A stretch of 64,000 nucleotides of DNA from Candidatus Poribacteria bacterium (GCA_022828145.1 JAJEJA010000024.1:62001-126000), one strand, 5' to 3'; positions 26,868 to 35,393 are shown, counted from the first letter of the stretch. Numbers and translations: made by a program. Notes: a model not told the origin generated them from the sequence alone.

Positions 26868-27542
26868 CTAATGCGTTAGCACATAAACAGCAAGGTTAAC
26901 AGCCATCTTAGATGCCAATTCCCGAACTTCTGGGGTATCATCAGGATGCACTCTTGCATCCTCTAATCCATCCCCTATATCCGAACTATAGGCATAGAAG
27001 AGGACCATTCTGCCATCGTGAAAAAGACCGAAACCTTGGGCTGGATGGGAATCATGTTCATGTATTTTTGGTAGACCGGGTAGGTTATAAAAACAGCGAT
27101 ATATCAAGTGAGAATTTGGTATAGGTTGTAATTCCTGTTTTGGAAATACACGGCTTATCTCTCGCCGAAAACTCTTATCTAATCCGTAATCATCATTTAC
27201 GAATAGAAATCCGCCATGCGTGAGATATTGACGTAACGCAATAACTTCAGAATCTGTTAATCGTATATTTCCGTGACCAACGAGGTAAAGCATAGGGTAT
27301 CTATAAAGGTTATGATCTGTTAGTTTTAGTATAATCCTATCCTCAGCTGCATCTATATCTGTTCTTTCCCGAAGTATACTCAGCCAATTCTTGATAGCAG
27401 AAGGGTCTCCATACCAATCCCCTCCTCCCGCATATTGTATCTGAGCGATCGTGAATCGTTCTCCAGCACCTTGTGTGCTTAACAGCAGGAAGAAGAATAT
27501 GCTACATACTGAAAAGAGGTTAAGATTAAACTGTTTTTTCAT
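26868..27542 (-). CDS. DUF4159 domain protein, secreted
   Basis: 224 residues. It has a signal peptide (about 1-24, hydrophobic SVCSIFFFLLLST), then the DUF4159 domain with FTIAQIQYAGGGDWYGDPSA, LVGHGNIRLTDSEVIALRQY, FLFVNDDYGLDKSFRREI and a terminal helix MAVNLAVYVLTH. The fold resembles a class I glutamine-amidotransferase-like domain without obvious catalytic Cys. The start at 27542 lies 11 bases after the VWA stop; the longer frame would overlap that gene by 85 bases. It forms an operon with the VWA gene upstream and the DUF4175 gene downstream. Confidence 0.85.
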   Translation of the reverse strand: MKKQFNLNLFSVCSIFFFLLLSTQGAGERFTIAQIQYAGGGDWYGDPSAIKNWLSILRERTDIDAAEDRIILKLTDHNLYRYPMLYLVGHGNIRLTDSEVIALRQYLTHGGFLFVNDDYGLDKSFRREISRVFPKQELQPIPNSHLIYRCFYNLPGLPKIHEHDSHPAQGFGLFHDGRMVLFYAYSSDIGDGLEDARVHPDDTPEVRELASKMAVNLAVYVLTH

Positions 27543-27553
27543 TGAAACAAACT

Positions 27554-29878
27554 TTAAACGAGTCCGACGCGTTTGCGTATGATCCATTCTGAACCTAATA
27601 AACCGACTATTATTATAAGTATAAGTGGATTTGTCCACAAATCTCTTTGTGTGTCAACAAATACCGGTTTGTCAACTGTTTTTATATGCTTATGTAAATT
27701 GTCTATGGAATCAATATTCAGATAAACACCACCTGTCTGTTGTGCGATTTCCTTCAACAACGGTTCATTTAGTTGCGGTGACTCCATTTCAATAAGTTGT
27801 TGATGAACAGAAATGTTTATCTCATCTTCATCCAGTATCCTATTCTCTCTCATAGCAACAGCACGGATTTTGTATCTACCCTTTTCATCTAACTTTAACT
27901 TCGCTGAATGCTGTCCCACATTACTTGATTGGGATTCTATTTTACCACGCCGAGTTTTCAATGGAAACGTTGTGCCACTTGGCGATGTTATTTCCAATTG
28001 GACATCTATACGGTCTTGTGATTGAAATGTCTGTAAGAATGTCCTGACCTGAATATCAACTTCATCATACTGTGCATAACTTGAAGCGTCTGTTGAAATA
28101 TAAACGGTCTTATCTTCAGATTCTTGTGCCATCCAACGAATTGTTTGTGCCCAAAATCGCTGATAGACAGTTCTGTATTTTGAATCTTTGTATGAATTGA
28201 CACCAAATCTCCAATTCCACAATCCTTCGGCAGTAAATAACAGACTCTTTCCCAATCCCACTCTCTGGAACAGAAGTATTGGACTCCCATCATGTTTATT
28301 GAGTAAAGTGGTTGCCCCCGCTTTCTGTTGATAACCACTGAAGTAGATTGTTAGCACAGGTAAGTTTTGCCACATTTCAGTATTCCGTTCATAAGAGTCA
28401 TCCAACTGTAATATCGGGTGAAATAAACCTGCTTGTGTAGGAGCAACTGTAAACTCACCCTCTTGTTCATTGCATCCATTATTCGGTATCTGAATCGGTA
28501 ATATATCAGCAAAAGATGTTAAGTTAAATCCGCCTCTGCCAAAGGCTGTTCTGGACGGAAGAAATATCACAGATTTACTGTGCTCTATAACATACGTTGA
28601 TATTGCCTGCTGTTGCGTTTTTGTTAGATGTTGTTCCGATAAATCGCCAAGTATCAAGACATCGTATTGCCGCAGCTCTTCAATAGATTCTGGAAACCTT
28701 ACAGGTTTACTGTTAACAGTTCTTCTGGTAGATTCAATGGGATAGTATCCACTATTTTGACTCAATGCAGTTTCTGGATCTACCTTGTTTGTTCTCATCA
28801 CAATGGTTGCATCTATATCAGGATCACGTTCTAATGTCCGTTTGAGAAACGCATACTCCCATCTCGGTCTACCTTCATAATAAAGCACATTTAACTTTGC
28901 TTTGACAACTTTCAATGAAAACGTCTTCTCATTATTGGCATACGTAAGTTCCCCTTCAAGTGAAGGTATAGTTACTGAATACTGATAATTACCTTCTGTT
29001 TCAGGTGTGAGTTTGAGTTCAACATAATGTTGCTTTGCGTCTGTTATACGCTGACCTTGAATAGAGGTATCCTCTGAAATATCAAGTATCGTAGCATCAA
29101 CAAGTTGATTACCTTCAAAATTGTTACTGGCAACGCTGCGCAGTGCAACTCTTACCGATTCATTTTCATATCCAGATTGCGTAATCGTAATACCGACTAT
29201 GCTCTCGTGTCCAATATGTGCAACCGGCAGAACGTCAACCTTACTAATACGTAGGTCTTTTGGCGGCACTGCTGAACCGACACCAATTGCATATATGGGA
29301 GTATCCAAATCTGCGATTTCTTTAACGTTTATATTTGATGCATTGTGTGCCCCATCGCTAATCAGGACTACACCAGCGTTCTGTTGTCCCTTCCATAGAC
29401 TAACAACATCACGAATACTTGATATAATATCAGTTAGTAAACCTTGAGGCGAAAAATCTAAGGCATCAACTGAATCTGTGTGCGTTTTTGTATCAAAATT
29501 GTATATATGTAACTTGTAATCACTACTTAATGTTGAGATGAATTGATGCGTTTCTTCATTAAGGATCTGCTTAACTTGAGCTAATCGTGATTGATCGGAT
29601 TTTCCAGAATAATTATCCTCCATTTGCATACTTAATGATGTATCAACAAGAATTGATAAATTAGTAGGAGGCGTAATATCTTTCTTCTCAATGATTACGG
29701 GGGCTAACAAGCAACCCAATAGAATCGTTATTGCACAGAACCTTAGCGTAATTAATATGTTACGGACTGTATTCTGTAGGGGTTGTCCAATCCTCAAATA
29801 TCCGTATACGGTTATGCTGACTGAAATTACAATACAAAGAAGAATGCCCCACAATGGTAGATAGTATGAAAATTGCAT
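27554..29878 (-). CDS. VWA-domain membrane protein with GATase-like domain (BatA/DUF1355-like)
   Basis: 774 residues. Two N-terminal helices (about 8-28 and 40-64) precede a VWA domain with a MIDAS start DTSLSM at 79-84 and the conserved SDGAHN motif. A carboxyl GATase1-like region (about 300-560, with FLPSRTAFG and LLFTAEGLWNWRFG) and a final helix near the C-terminus follow. This is the large VWA protein that accompanies moxR, DUF58, DUF4159 and DUF4175 genes in several phyla. Here the moxR-DUF58 pair is about 27 kb away at the left window edge. Confidence 0.83.
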   Translation of the reverse strand: MQFSYYLPLWGILLCIVISVSITVYGYLRIGQPLQNTVRNILITLRFCAITILLGCLLAPVIIEKKDITPPTNLSILVDTSLSMQMEDNYSGKSDQSRLAQVKQILNEETHQFISTLSSDYKLHIYNFDTKTHTDSVDALDFSPQGLLTDIISSIRDVVSLWKGQQNAGVVLISDGAHNASNINVKEIADLDTPIYAIGVGSAVPPKDLRISKVDVLPVAHIGHESIVGITITQSGYENESVRVALRSVASNNFEGNQLVDATILDISEDTSIQGQRITDAKQHYVELKLTPETEGNYQYSVTIPSLEGELTYANNEKTFSLKVVKAKLNVLYYEGRPRWEYAFLKRTLERDPDIDATIVMRTNKVDPETALSQNSGYYPIESTRRTVNSKPVRFPESIEELRQYDVLILGDLSEQHLTKTQQQAISTYVIEHSKSVIFLPSRTAFGRGGFNLTSFADILPIQIPNNGCNEQEGEFTVAPTQAGLFHPILQLDDSYERNTEMWQNLPVLTIYFSGYQQKAGATTLLNKHDGSPILLFQRVGLGKSLLFTAEGLWNWRFGVNSYKDSKYRTVYQRFWAQTIRWMAQESEDKTVYISTDASSYAQYDEVDIQVRTFLQTFQSQDRIDVQLEITSPSGTTFPLKTRRGKIESQSSNVGQHSAKLKLDEKGRYKIRAVAMRENRILDEDEINISVHQQLIEMESPQLNEPLLKEIAQQTGGVYLNIDSIDNLHKHIKTVDKPVFVDTQRDLWTNPLILIIIVGLLGSEWIIRKRVGLV

Positions 29879-29965
29879 GCGTCAGTATGTTTTCTGATTG
29901 TATATTAATAAATAAAAGTATACCTTGTTTCATACCTAAATGTCAATACGAAATGAACCAGAAAC

Positions 29966-30010
29966 CCCTTCCGCGTCTTCCGTGTCCTCCGCGTAATCCG
30001 CGATTCAGAC
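29966..30010. repeat. CCGCGTCTTCCGTGTCCTCCGCG dispersed repeat
   Basis: A pyrimidine-rich run of CCGTG/CCGCG words ending CCGCGATTCAGAC. A related copy at 34407-34452 reads TCCGTGTTCTCCGTGCC... CGCGATTCTGAC. Similar words are common intergenic filler in several large-genome phyla. It lies between the divergent VWA gene and the nuclease-methylase gene, whose 249-base gap otherwise holds the 20-base tandem repeat at 30070. Confidence 0.6.
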
Positions 30011-30069
30011 AAATAGAGTGACAATAATTTTACACACCCGTGTTTCCTTTTAAATTGCTTTTTTCTATT

Positions 30070-30109
30070 TTCTGTGTTAATTTAAATTATTCTGTGTTAA
30101 TTTAAATTG
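30070..30109. repeat. Two tandem 20-base repeats upstream of the nuclease-methylase gene
   Basis: TTCTGTGTTAATTTAAATTA (30070-30089) is followed directly by the same 20 bases with one final change (30090-30109). Each contains the palindrome AATTTAAATT, and one full 20-base period places the two on the same DNA face. The second copy ends 18 bases before the ATG. Its position suits an operator, but no regulator gene is identified, so this is an inference. Confidence 0.6.
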
Positions 30110-30127
30110 TTAGGAGAAAGAAACATC

Positions 30128-33088
30128 ATGCCAAAAAGACGCGAAACCACAATCACAAACGAATTAGTGAACATCTTACGGCACATGCGCCACGGATGGG
30201 AACTCGAAACCGAAGTCAACGCTTTTCTCAAAGGTAACAACGAACTTGACGCTATTGTTATTGAACGCGGTAGAGAACCTGTCGGCATTGAAGCAAAGTT
30301 TGACACCCCGACGAACGCCAGGAATCTTATTACCCAAGCAGAAGACAGACTTGTTCTCGAACTTGAAACGGAATACCACGTCGTTGGAAAAACCCTCAAT
30401 AACGTCATGGCAATCCTATATCCTGGTCGATTTAAGACGATGCCAGGAAGGGATGTCAATTCACAACTACGCGCTGCGGATGATCTTCAGTACAAACTCG
30501 TGAATACCGTAGGTGATACCGTTGGACATTTCCCAGAAAACGGATGGGCAACAGGTACAGTTGCGGACATAGCAAACGCACTCCGCGTGGGTGCAATGCC
30601 GAACTCTCATCTTGAAGCGGCAGCTGAAGAAATGGAGAAAAGCGTCAATAGGGCAGCTTACCTACTTGAAGATGCTATCGTTGAACATTCTGCTATCGGC
30701 AAGAAAATTGAGACAATTCTGCACCAAGAGGTCTTTTCTGAAGACGATTCTTCTGTAGAATCTCGACTCCCCAACATTCAAACGCTCCGCATGGCAGCCT
30801 TGATTATCACCGATGCCTTTGTCTTTCAGAGTTCTCTCGCTGGTAAAGCAGAAATGGAATATGTCCGCTCACTCCGTCAACTCCTACCGACAATTGATTA
30901 TGCCGATGTCATTGATGACTGGAACACAATCCTTAAGGTTAACTACCGTCCCATCTTTGAAGATGCCCGTAACCTCGTTGAAGCACTCGCGACTGATGAC
31001 AGACTTGTCAAACATATCTTAAGGCTTCTGTGTAAGGCTGCCAAAGACCTTGTTGATACCGGTATCGCACAGATACATGAGCTCGCGGGTATCGTATTTC
31101 AGAAGCTTATCACCGATAGAAAATACGTCAAAGCAAACTACACACTTCCCGAAAGTGCGGTGCTGCTCTCTACGCTTGTGATGCCCGAACTACCGAAAGG
31201 GAAACTCCCGAAAGTTGCAGATTTTGCATGCGGCACAGGCGCGCTGCTCAACGGTGTCTATCAACGTATTCTGTCTCTGTATGAACAATTGGGTGGCAAC
31301 GGCAGGGAAATCCATCAAAAAATGTTAGAGGAGAACATTGGCGGTGTAGATATTATGCCGAATGCTACACACCTTACTGCTGCAGCACTTGCAAGTACCT
31401 ATGCTGACATCAAAATCGGTGGCACGCAAATAGTAACTGCACCTTATGGGATCATGGATACAGGCGGTTACGCTATCGGTTCATTGGAATTGCTTGATGA
31501 TATGAAACTATTTGACACAGAGGCTGAACAAGTAGGCGGTGAGGAGAACACCGTAGTCAAACTCCAGCAGACGTTCCAGCATAGTGATGTTGACATTGTA
31601 ATTCAAAACCCTCCCTTTACGAAACCAGGAACAGATCAAGGTAGTAGTATACCAAAAACGACATTCCAGGGAAGTGATCGTCCAGAGGTAGATAAGAAGG
31701 CAATGCAGGCAGTACTGCGAAGTAAAGATTCGCGAATAGCGCATGGCTTGAGCGGACTCGCATCCTACTTTGTAGACCTTGCAGACAGGAAACTTAAGTA
31801 CGGCGGCACAATGGGTTTCATCTTACCAGCAACAATTCTAACATCATCTACAATGCAAAAAATGCGTGACATGTTGGCAACAGAATACCACAACGTCACG
31901 GTCCTTACCATTGCCGAAGCAAAGGCAGAAGACGCAGCGTTCTCCGCGGATACTGGCATGGCAGAATGTATTGTAGTAGCAAAGAAAGGAACGGGTACCG
32001 ATACAGGACGAGGGAAATTCATATCCCTGAACAGGCGACCACAGAGCATCTTAGAAGCAGTGGAAATTGCAAACTATGTTAACCGAAACGACAGCACACG
32101 ACGCTTAGAAGACGCTCCTAATGGTGGAGATATAATCAGAATTGGCAATGACATTGTTGGACAGATGTTAGACTGTCCACTCTTACTTGGTGAGGGTTGG
32201 GGGGTATCGCGCGTCCGATCGATGGCATTGATTCAGTCTGCATATAGCATACAAAGAGGTTTCCTATATTTACCGATGCAAACAACTAACGTTGAAGTCC
32301 CTATGTGTCGTGTAGAGGATATAGCACAGGTTGGATGGCACCCAGAAAGTGTCTATGGAAAGAGAGGTCCATTTGACATGATTAAAGGTGATACCAAAGT
32401 CTATGGGTATCCTTGCTTGTGGAATTTGAAAAGTGAAACTCAGCGATCGATGCTTGTTAACCCTGATTCTATCGGTATTCCGCGCAGAAATACAGAGAAT
32501 ATACTTTCAAAAATCCTTACAAGGAACAGTAGGGCTCACTATAATCTATACCTACAATTTAATGCTAACTCAACCGTTGTCCTTTTCACAGAAAACCTTT
32601 CGGTTGGGGTTAACAGGATAACTAACGTAGCATTTGAAAGTCCACACCATGAGACCGCTTTCGCGCTGTGGTGCAACTCGACATTGGGCTTAATGAGTCA
32701 CTGGATACATAGTGGAAAACAACAAGCGGGTCGCGGTATTCTAACACTCAATACATTAGGGACACTACCTACGCTGGATGTCCGTGAACTCTCCGATGAA
32801 GCATTGGCAAACGCTGACGTAATCTTTGAACGGTTGAAATATAAGCGGATGCTGCCTGTCAATGAATGCGCGCATGATCCCGTGCGTGCAGAATTAGATC
32901 GTTCTCTATTGACTGAGGTATTGGGAATTACAAGTGATAACGTGTTGGCATCAATGCAGACACTGCGTGAGATGCTCTGCGCTGAACCGAGTATCCACGG
33001 AGGGAAGCAGTCTCAATGTGATCTTGATGCGGAATTGATGGGACTTAAACTGAAGGGGGTTGCTTTTCCGAGTTGGTATGATGGTTAG
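30128..33088 (+). CDS. Combined restriction nuclease / N6-adenine DNA methylase (type IIG-like)
   Basis: 986 residues. The N-terminal part shows a PD-(D/E)XK pattern: Asp41 in ELDAIVIERG, then Glu55 and Lys57 in GIEAKFD. A helical connector leads to the methylase domain with motif I ADFACGTGALL (364-374) and motif IV NPPF (494-497), the gamma-class order. The C-terminal 300 residues probably hold the target-recognition domain. No separate specificity or nuclease gene is nearby, so one chain probably does both jobs. The start at 30128 has GGAG 11 bases upstream. A relic of a second copy of its 3' end lies at 33993-34115. It may be of foreign origin, as RM genes often are. Confidence 0.85.
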   Translation: MPKRRETTITNELVNILRHMRHGWELETEVNAFLKGNNELDAIVIERGREPVGIEAKFDTPTNARNLITQAEDRLVLELETEYHVVGKTLNNVMAILYPGRFKTMPGRDVNSQLRAADDLQYKLVNTVGDTVGHFPENGWATGTVADIANALRVGAMPNSHLEAAAEEMEKSVNRAAYLLEDAIVEHSAIGKKIETILHQEVFSEDDSSVESRLPNIQTLRMAALIITDAFVFQSSLAGKAEMEYVRSLRQLLPTIDYADVIDDWNTILKVNYRPIFEDARNLVEALATDDRLVKHILRLLCKAAKDLVDTGIAQIHELAGIVFQKLITDRKYVKANYTLPESAVLLSTLVMPELPKGKLPKVADFACGTGALLNGVYQRILSLYEQLGGNGREIHQKMLEENIGGVDIMPNATHLTAAALASTYADIKIGGTQIVTAPYGIMDTGGYAIGSLELLDDMKLFDTEAEQVGGEENTVVKLQQTFQHSDVDIVIQNPPFTKPGTDQGSSIPKTTFQGSDRPEVDKKAMQAVLRSKDSRIAHGLSGLASYFVDLADRKLKYGGTMGFILPATILTSSTMQKMRDMLATEYHNVTVLTIAEAKAEDAAFSADTGMAECIVVAKKGTGTDTGRGKFISLNRRPQSILEAVEIANYVNRNDSTRRLEDAPNGGDIIRIGNDIVGQMLDCPLLLGEGWGVSRVRSMALIQSAYSIQRGFLYLPMQTTNVEVPMCRVEDIAQVGWHPESVYGKRGPFDMIKGDTKVYGYPCLWNLKSETQRSMLVNPDSIGIPRRNTENILSKILTRNSRAHYNLYLQFNANSTVVLFTENLSVGVNRITNVAFESPHHETAFALWCNSTLGLMSHWIHSGKQQAGRGILTLNTLGTLPTLDVRELSDEALANADVIFERLKYKRMLPVNECAHDPVRAELDRSLLTEVLGITSDNVLASMQTLREMLCAEPSIHGGKQSQCDLDAELMGLKLKGVAFPSWYDG

Positions 33089-33184
33089 AAACGAAATTGA
33101 TTAACGTAATGCTACAATTTAATGTATATTTTTAGGTGATTTTTTCTCAGGTTAAATCGAATCGGGTGTAGAAGGGAGAGATAA

Positions 33185-33433
33185 TCATATCCGCCGCTGG
33201 TATTCATCATGTGTTCCAACCCAAAACCAGATGAAATCTCCTTCTTCACGGGCTAAAGCCCTATAACCTCTACTCAGCCGGATTGCCCAAAAGTCTCCAA
33301 CCTTTTTAAAGCGGAGAGAAGGATGTCTGGGATTTTGCCGAAGGAGTTGAAATTTCTGAGGGACGCGTCTTTGGACATTTAGCGGAAGTTCTGCATAGGC
33401 ATCCCAAAAATCGTCATCAAGTATATGTTCCAT
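33185..33433 (-). CDS. RelE/ParE-superfamily toxin
   Basis: 82 residues from the ATG at 33433, one base after the antitoxin stop (TAG T ATG), an arrangement that implies coupled translation. It is a small basic protein with the RelE fold pattern: FWDAYAELPLNVQRRVPQKFQLL helices, then strands RFKKVGDFWAIRLSRGYRALAREE and IWFWVGTHDEYQRRI. The conserved Arg in RLSRGYRAL and the final HDEYxR motif are typical of RelE/HigB-like ribonucleases that cut mRNA on the ribosome. An earlier in-frame ATG overlapping the antitoxin is less likely. Confidence 0.87.
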   Translation of the reverse strand: MEHILDDDFWDAYAELPLNVQRRVPQKFQLLRQNPRHPSLRFKKVGDFWAIRLSRGYRALAREEGDFIWFWVGTHDEYQRRI

Positions 33434-33434
33434 A

Positions 33435-33758
33435 CTACAATAACTTCTGTAGTTCATCTACCTTTCGGTATTTGCCTTCTCTATAATTCTTAATAGCTTT
33501 ATCGCCAAGGTGATCCAACCGTCCGGCTTTCACGTCTTCCTCAAATTGTTCCTCCCAAGTTTCTTCTTCGGCGATGAGTGCCTCATGAAGCTTTTTTTCG
33601 AGGGTTTTCATGAGTGCGGTTTCTGTAGGTGCTTCACACTTGACTATTGGAACGTCTTGTATCTGTCCAAGCCAGTTCGCGCCGTTTTTTTGGATGTGGG
33701 CAGTATAGGTTTCATCAAAGATCTTGTCATGAATATCTACAGTCTTCATTTGTTCCAT
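33435..33758 (-). CDS. Antitoxin partner of the RelE-type toxin (HicB-like N-terminus)
   Basis: 107 acidic residues encoded directly upstream of the toxin. The N-terminal half (DETYTAHIQKNGANWLGQIQDVPIVKCEAPTETAL) resembles the HicB-like fold of some antitoxins. The C-terminal half is a charged helix (EETWEEQFEEDVKAGRLDHLG) that could wrap the toxin. GGAGAG lies nine bases before the ATG. Only the context supports the antitoxin role; no DNA-binding motif is obvious. Confidence 0.75.
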   Translation of the reverse strand: MEQMKTVDIHDKIFDETYTAHIQKNGANWLGQIQDVPIVKCEAPTETALMKTLEKKLHEALIAEEETWEEQFEEDVKAGRLDHLGDKAIKNYREGKYRKVDELQKLL

Positions 33759-33876
33759 GAATTTTCTCTCCAGCTATAGAGTCTTCAATAGTCTTTTGAA
33801 TATGCGCGGTATAGGTTTCATCAAACAATTCACTATAAATGAAATAGGTAATTATACCGTCCCAATTAATCACCAT
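33727..33876 (-). CDS. 49-codon frame with a duplicated antitoxin segment
   Basis: Starts at ATG 33876 with GGAG nine bases upstream and stops at 33727, overlapping the antitoxin start by 32 bases in another frame. Its product contains LFDETYTAHIQK, nearly the antitoxin's IFDETYTAHIQK, preceded by MVINWDGIITYFIYSE, then diverges. It looks like the N-terminus of a second antitoxin of the same family cut off by a deletion. It could be expressed as a leader peptide, but I regard it as a relic. Confidence 0.5.
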   Translation of the reverse strand: MVINWDGIITYFIYSELFDETYTAHIQKTIEDSIAGEKIHGTNEDCRYS

Positions 33877-33901
33877 ATTAAACATCTCCATTCGGTTAGG
33901 T

Positions 33902-33932
33902 TAGGGACGGGGGTCGTATTCCCTACCTACTA
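33902..33932. repeat. GTAG-headed palindrome, TAGGGA type
   Basis: On the minus strand GTAG is followed by GTAGGGAATACGACC and a closing TCCCTA, giving an imperfect hairpin. It is a single copy between the antitoxin relic and the methylase relic. Confidence 0.45.
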
Positions 33933-33992
33933 TGCTAAGAATAGGATACACGAAAAATGTAAGATTTGCAAGAAAACCTTTAATATCGCATC

Positions 33993-34115
33993 CGCGAGAC
34001 GCTCTGCGCTGAACCGAGCATCCACGGTGGGAAAAAGTCTACATGCGATCTTGATTCGGAGTTGGTGGGGCTTCAGCTGAAGGGAGTTGCTTTTCCGAGT
34101 TGGTATGGTGAGTAA
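33993..34115 (+). pseudogene. Relic of a second nuclease-methylase gene (last 40 codons)
   Basis: 41 codons including the stop align without gaps with the end of the gene at 30128 (32966-33088). The relic encodes CAEPSIHGGKKSTCDLDSEL where the intact gene encodes CAEPSIHGGKQSQCDLDAEL, and both finish with GVAFPSWY plus two residues and a stop. Differences are mostly synonymous or conservative, so the copy diverged while under selection as a real gene and was truncated later. Upstream similarity fades near GCATC at 33988. The toxin-antitoxin pair lies between the two copies. Confidence 0.85.
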
Positions 34116-34167
34116 TTCGGAATTTAGTATAGAGAAGGATAATGAAGGATAAATGGTGTATAAAGAA

Positions 34168-34347
34168 GCACAATCAAGGATGAATGTGCTACGGCAATAT
34201 CAAGTTTTTTGCAGGGTGGAGAAAGGTAATGAAGGATGAATGGGTTTGGAGAAAGAGGCACAATCTAACAGAATGTGCTACAAAGAGGCACAAAATGTAG
34301 CATGAATGGCATTGGAGAAAGAAGCACAATCTAACAGAATGTGCTAC
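34168..34347. repeat. Three GTAG-headed palindromes, CACATTCTGTTAGATTGTGC type
   Basis: GCACAATCTAACAGAATGTG followed by CTAC occurs at 34258-34281 and 34324-34347, with a diverged copy at 34168-34192 and a fragment at 34283-34302. Read on the minus strand each begins GTAG and folds as GCACA/TGTGC. Flanking GGAGAAAGA words are also repeated. Together with the methylase relic and a CCGTG-rich repeat at 34407-34452, this fills the roughly 700-base gap before the PhyH gene; no intact gene is seen there. Confidence 0.75.
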
Positions 34348-34406
34348 AAGCATGGTCTTGGGAGTCGCTAAATTGATGATTATAGGGCGATTTCAGCTAA
34401 ACCCTC

Positions 34407-34452
34407 TTATTCTGTGTTCTCCGTGTTCTCCGTGCCTTCCGCGATTCTGACG
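34407..34452. repeat. CCGTG/CCGCG-rich dispersed repeat, second copy
   Basis: Reads TTCTGTGTTCTCCGTGTTCT and continues to CCGCGATTCTGACG, related to 29966-30010. No coding potential is visible. Confidence 0.55.
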
Positions 34453-34592
34453 TGTAATCTGTCTGAATTGCGGAAAAGCGCGGAGAAGGTGGATATGCTC
34501 CTGAATCTTCTGGACAAAAACTCTACACACCCGTCAATAGTATATTTTCTGGAAATATCTATATATTTCGTTATTTCGTTCAGAGTTGAGAT

Positions 34593-35393
34593 TTATTCCT
34601 CCAATATAGGACGATTCAACCGAGAGTGATACGGTGGTTCCATAACCGCGCGTTCCCGTTCATCTGCCCACTCTGGTACTTGATATGCAGGTACATAAGC
34701 CATATTTCCTGCGGTGTATCGCGTTAAAATAGAACGTCGAGGATGCTCTGCTGTCCACGGTAAAGTGCCATGGGTCACCGCTTCAGTAAAGATAATAACA
34801 TCTCCTGCATTACAGACGAGTTGTCTAATGTGTTCTTGATGTTTCTTATAGAGTCGCATCTCTTGAGGACACGCATAATTGCTCTTATGACTTCCGGGAA
34901 TGACAATCAATCCTCCTGCTCCAGGGGGCACATCTGTGAGTTGAAATGTCACAACAGTCAACCCGTTGTGCATCCTTCCATCACGAAAAATATAATACTG
35001 ATTCGGATCAAAACCGGGTCCCGATGACCCATGAAATATGAATCCTTCTGCCCCTTTATCCATAGAAAGCAGAAACATGTGATGATCCATACGGAATCCT
35101 TTACCCAATATTACATTTAAATACGGGACAAGTGTCGGATGTGCTAACATATTTCTGAATGGATTACACCATGGCTCTTCCCATCCCAGCATACCACCGA
35201 GTTCACCTCTCCCATGTTCACCCATTAACGCTTCTGAACCACCATCAAGCGTCTGCTCCTTAGGACGAATACGCATCTGATCACTATGTCTATCAATTGC
35301 TTCATTTGCGATAGCAAGCTCTTCAGCATTTAGTACATTCTTGATGATGAGATAACCGTTCAGGTCAAATAGATACTTCTCTTCTGCGTTCAT
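34593..35393 (-). CDS. Phytanoyl-CoA dioxygenase (PhyH) family protein with altered metal motif
   Basis: 266 residues, one PhyH double-stranded beta-helix domain. Recognisable parts are the N-terminal FDLNGYLIIKNVLNAEEL, the PGAGGLIVIPGSHKSN strand, and the distal His in EAVTHGTLPWTAEHPRRSIL followed by the 2-oxoglutarate-binding Arg. The first metal motif, normally H-x-D, reads FHGSSG, so the Asp position is Ser. The substrate is unknown. GAGGAG precedes the ATG. The enolase-superfamily gene lies 52 bases upstream on the same strand, so the two may be co-transcribed. Confidence 0.87.
   Translation of the reverse strand: MNAEEKYLFDLNGYLIIKNVLNAEELAIANEAIDRHSDQMRIRPKEQTLDGGSEALMGEHGRGELGGMLGWEEPWCNPFRNMLAHPTLVPYLNVILGKGFRMDHHMFLLSMDKGAEGFIFHGSSGPGFDPNQYYIFRDGRMHNGLTVVTFQLTDVPPGAGGLIVIPGSHKSNYACPQEMRLYKKHQEHIRQLVCNAGDVIIFTEAVTHGTLPWTAEHPRRSILTRYTAGNMAYVPAYQVPEWADERERAVMEPPYHSRLNRPILEE

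Noticed and set aside
34168-34347. Possible CRISPR array (evenly spaced short repeats)
   Set aside because: Only two good copies plus one diverged copy; spacing is uneven, the repeats are palindromic with GTAG heads, flanking words repeat too, and no cas gene is present.
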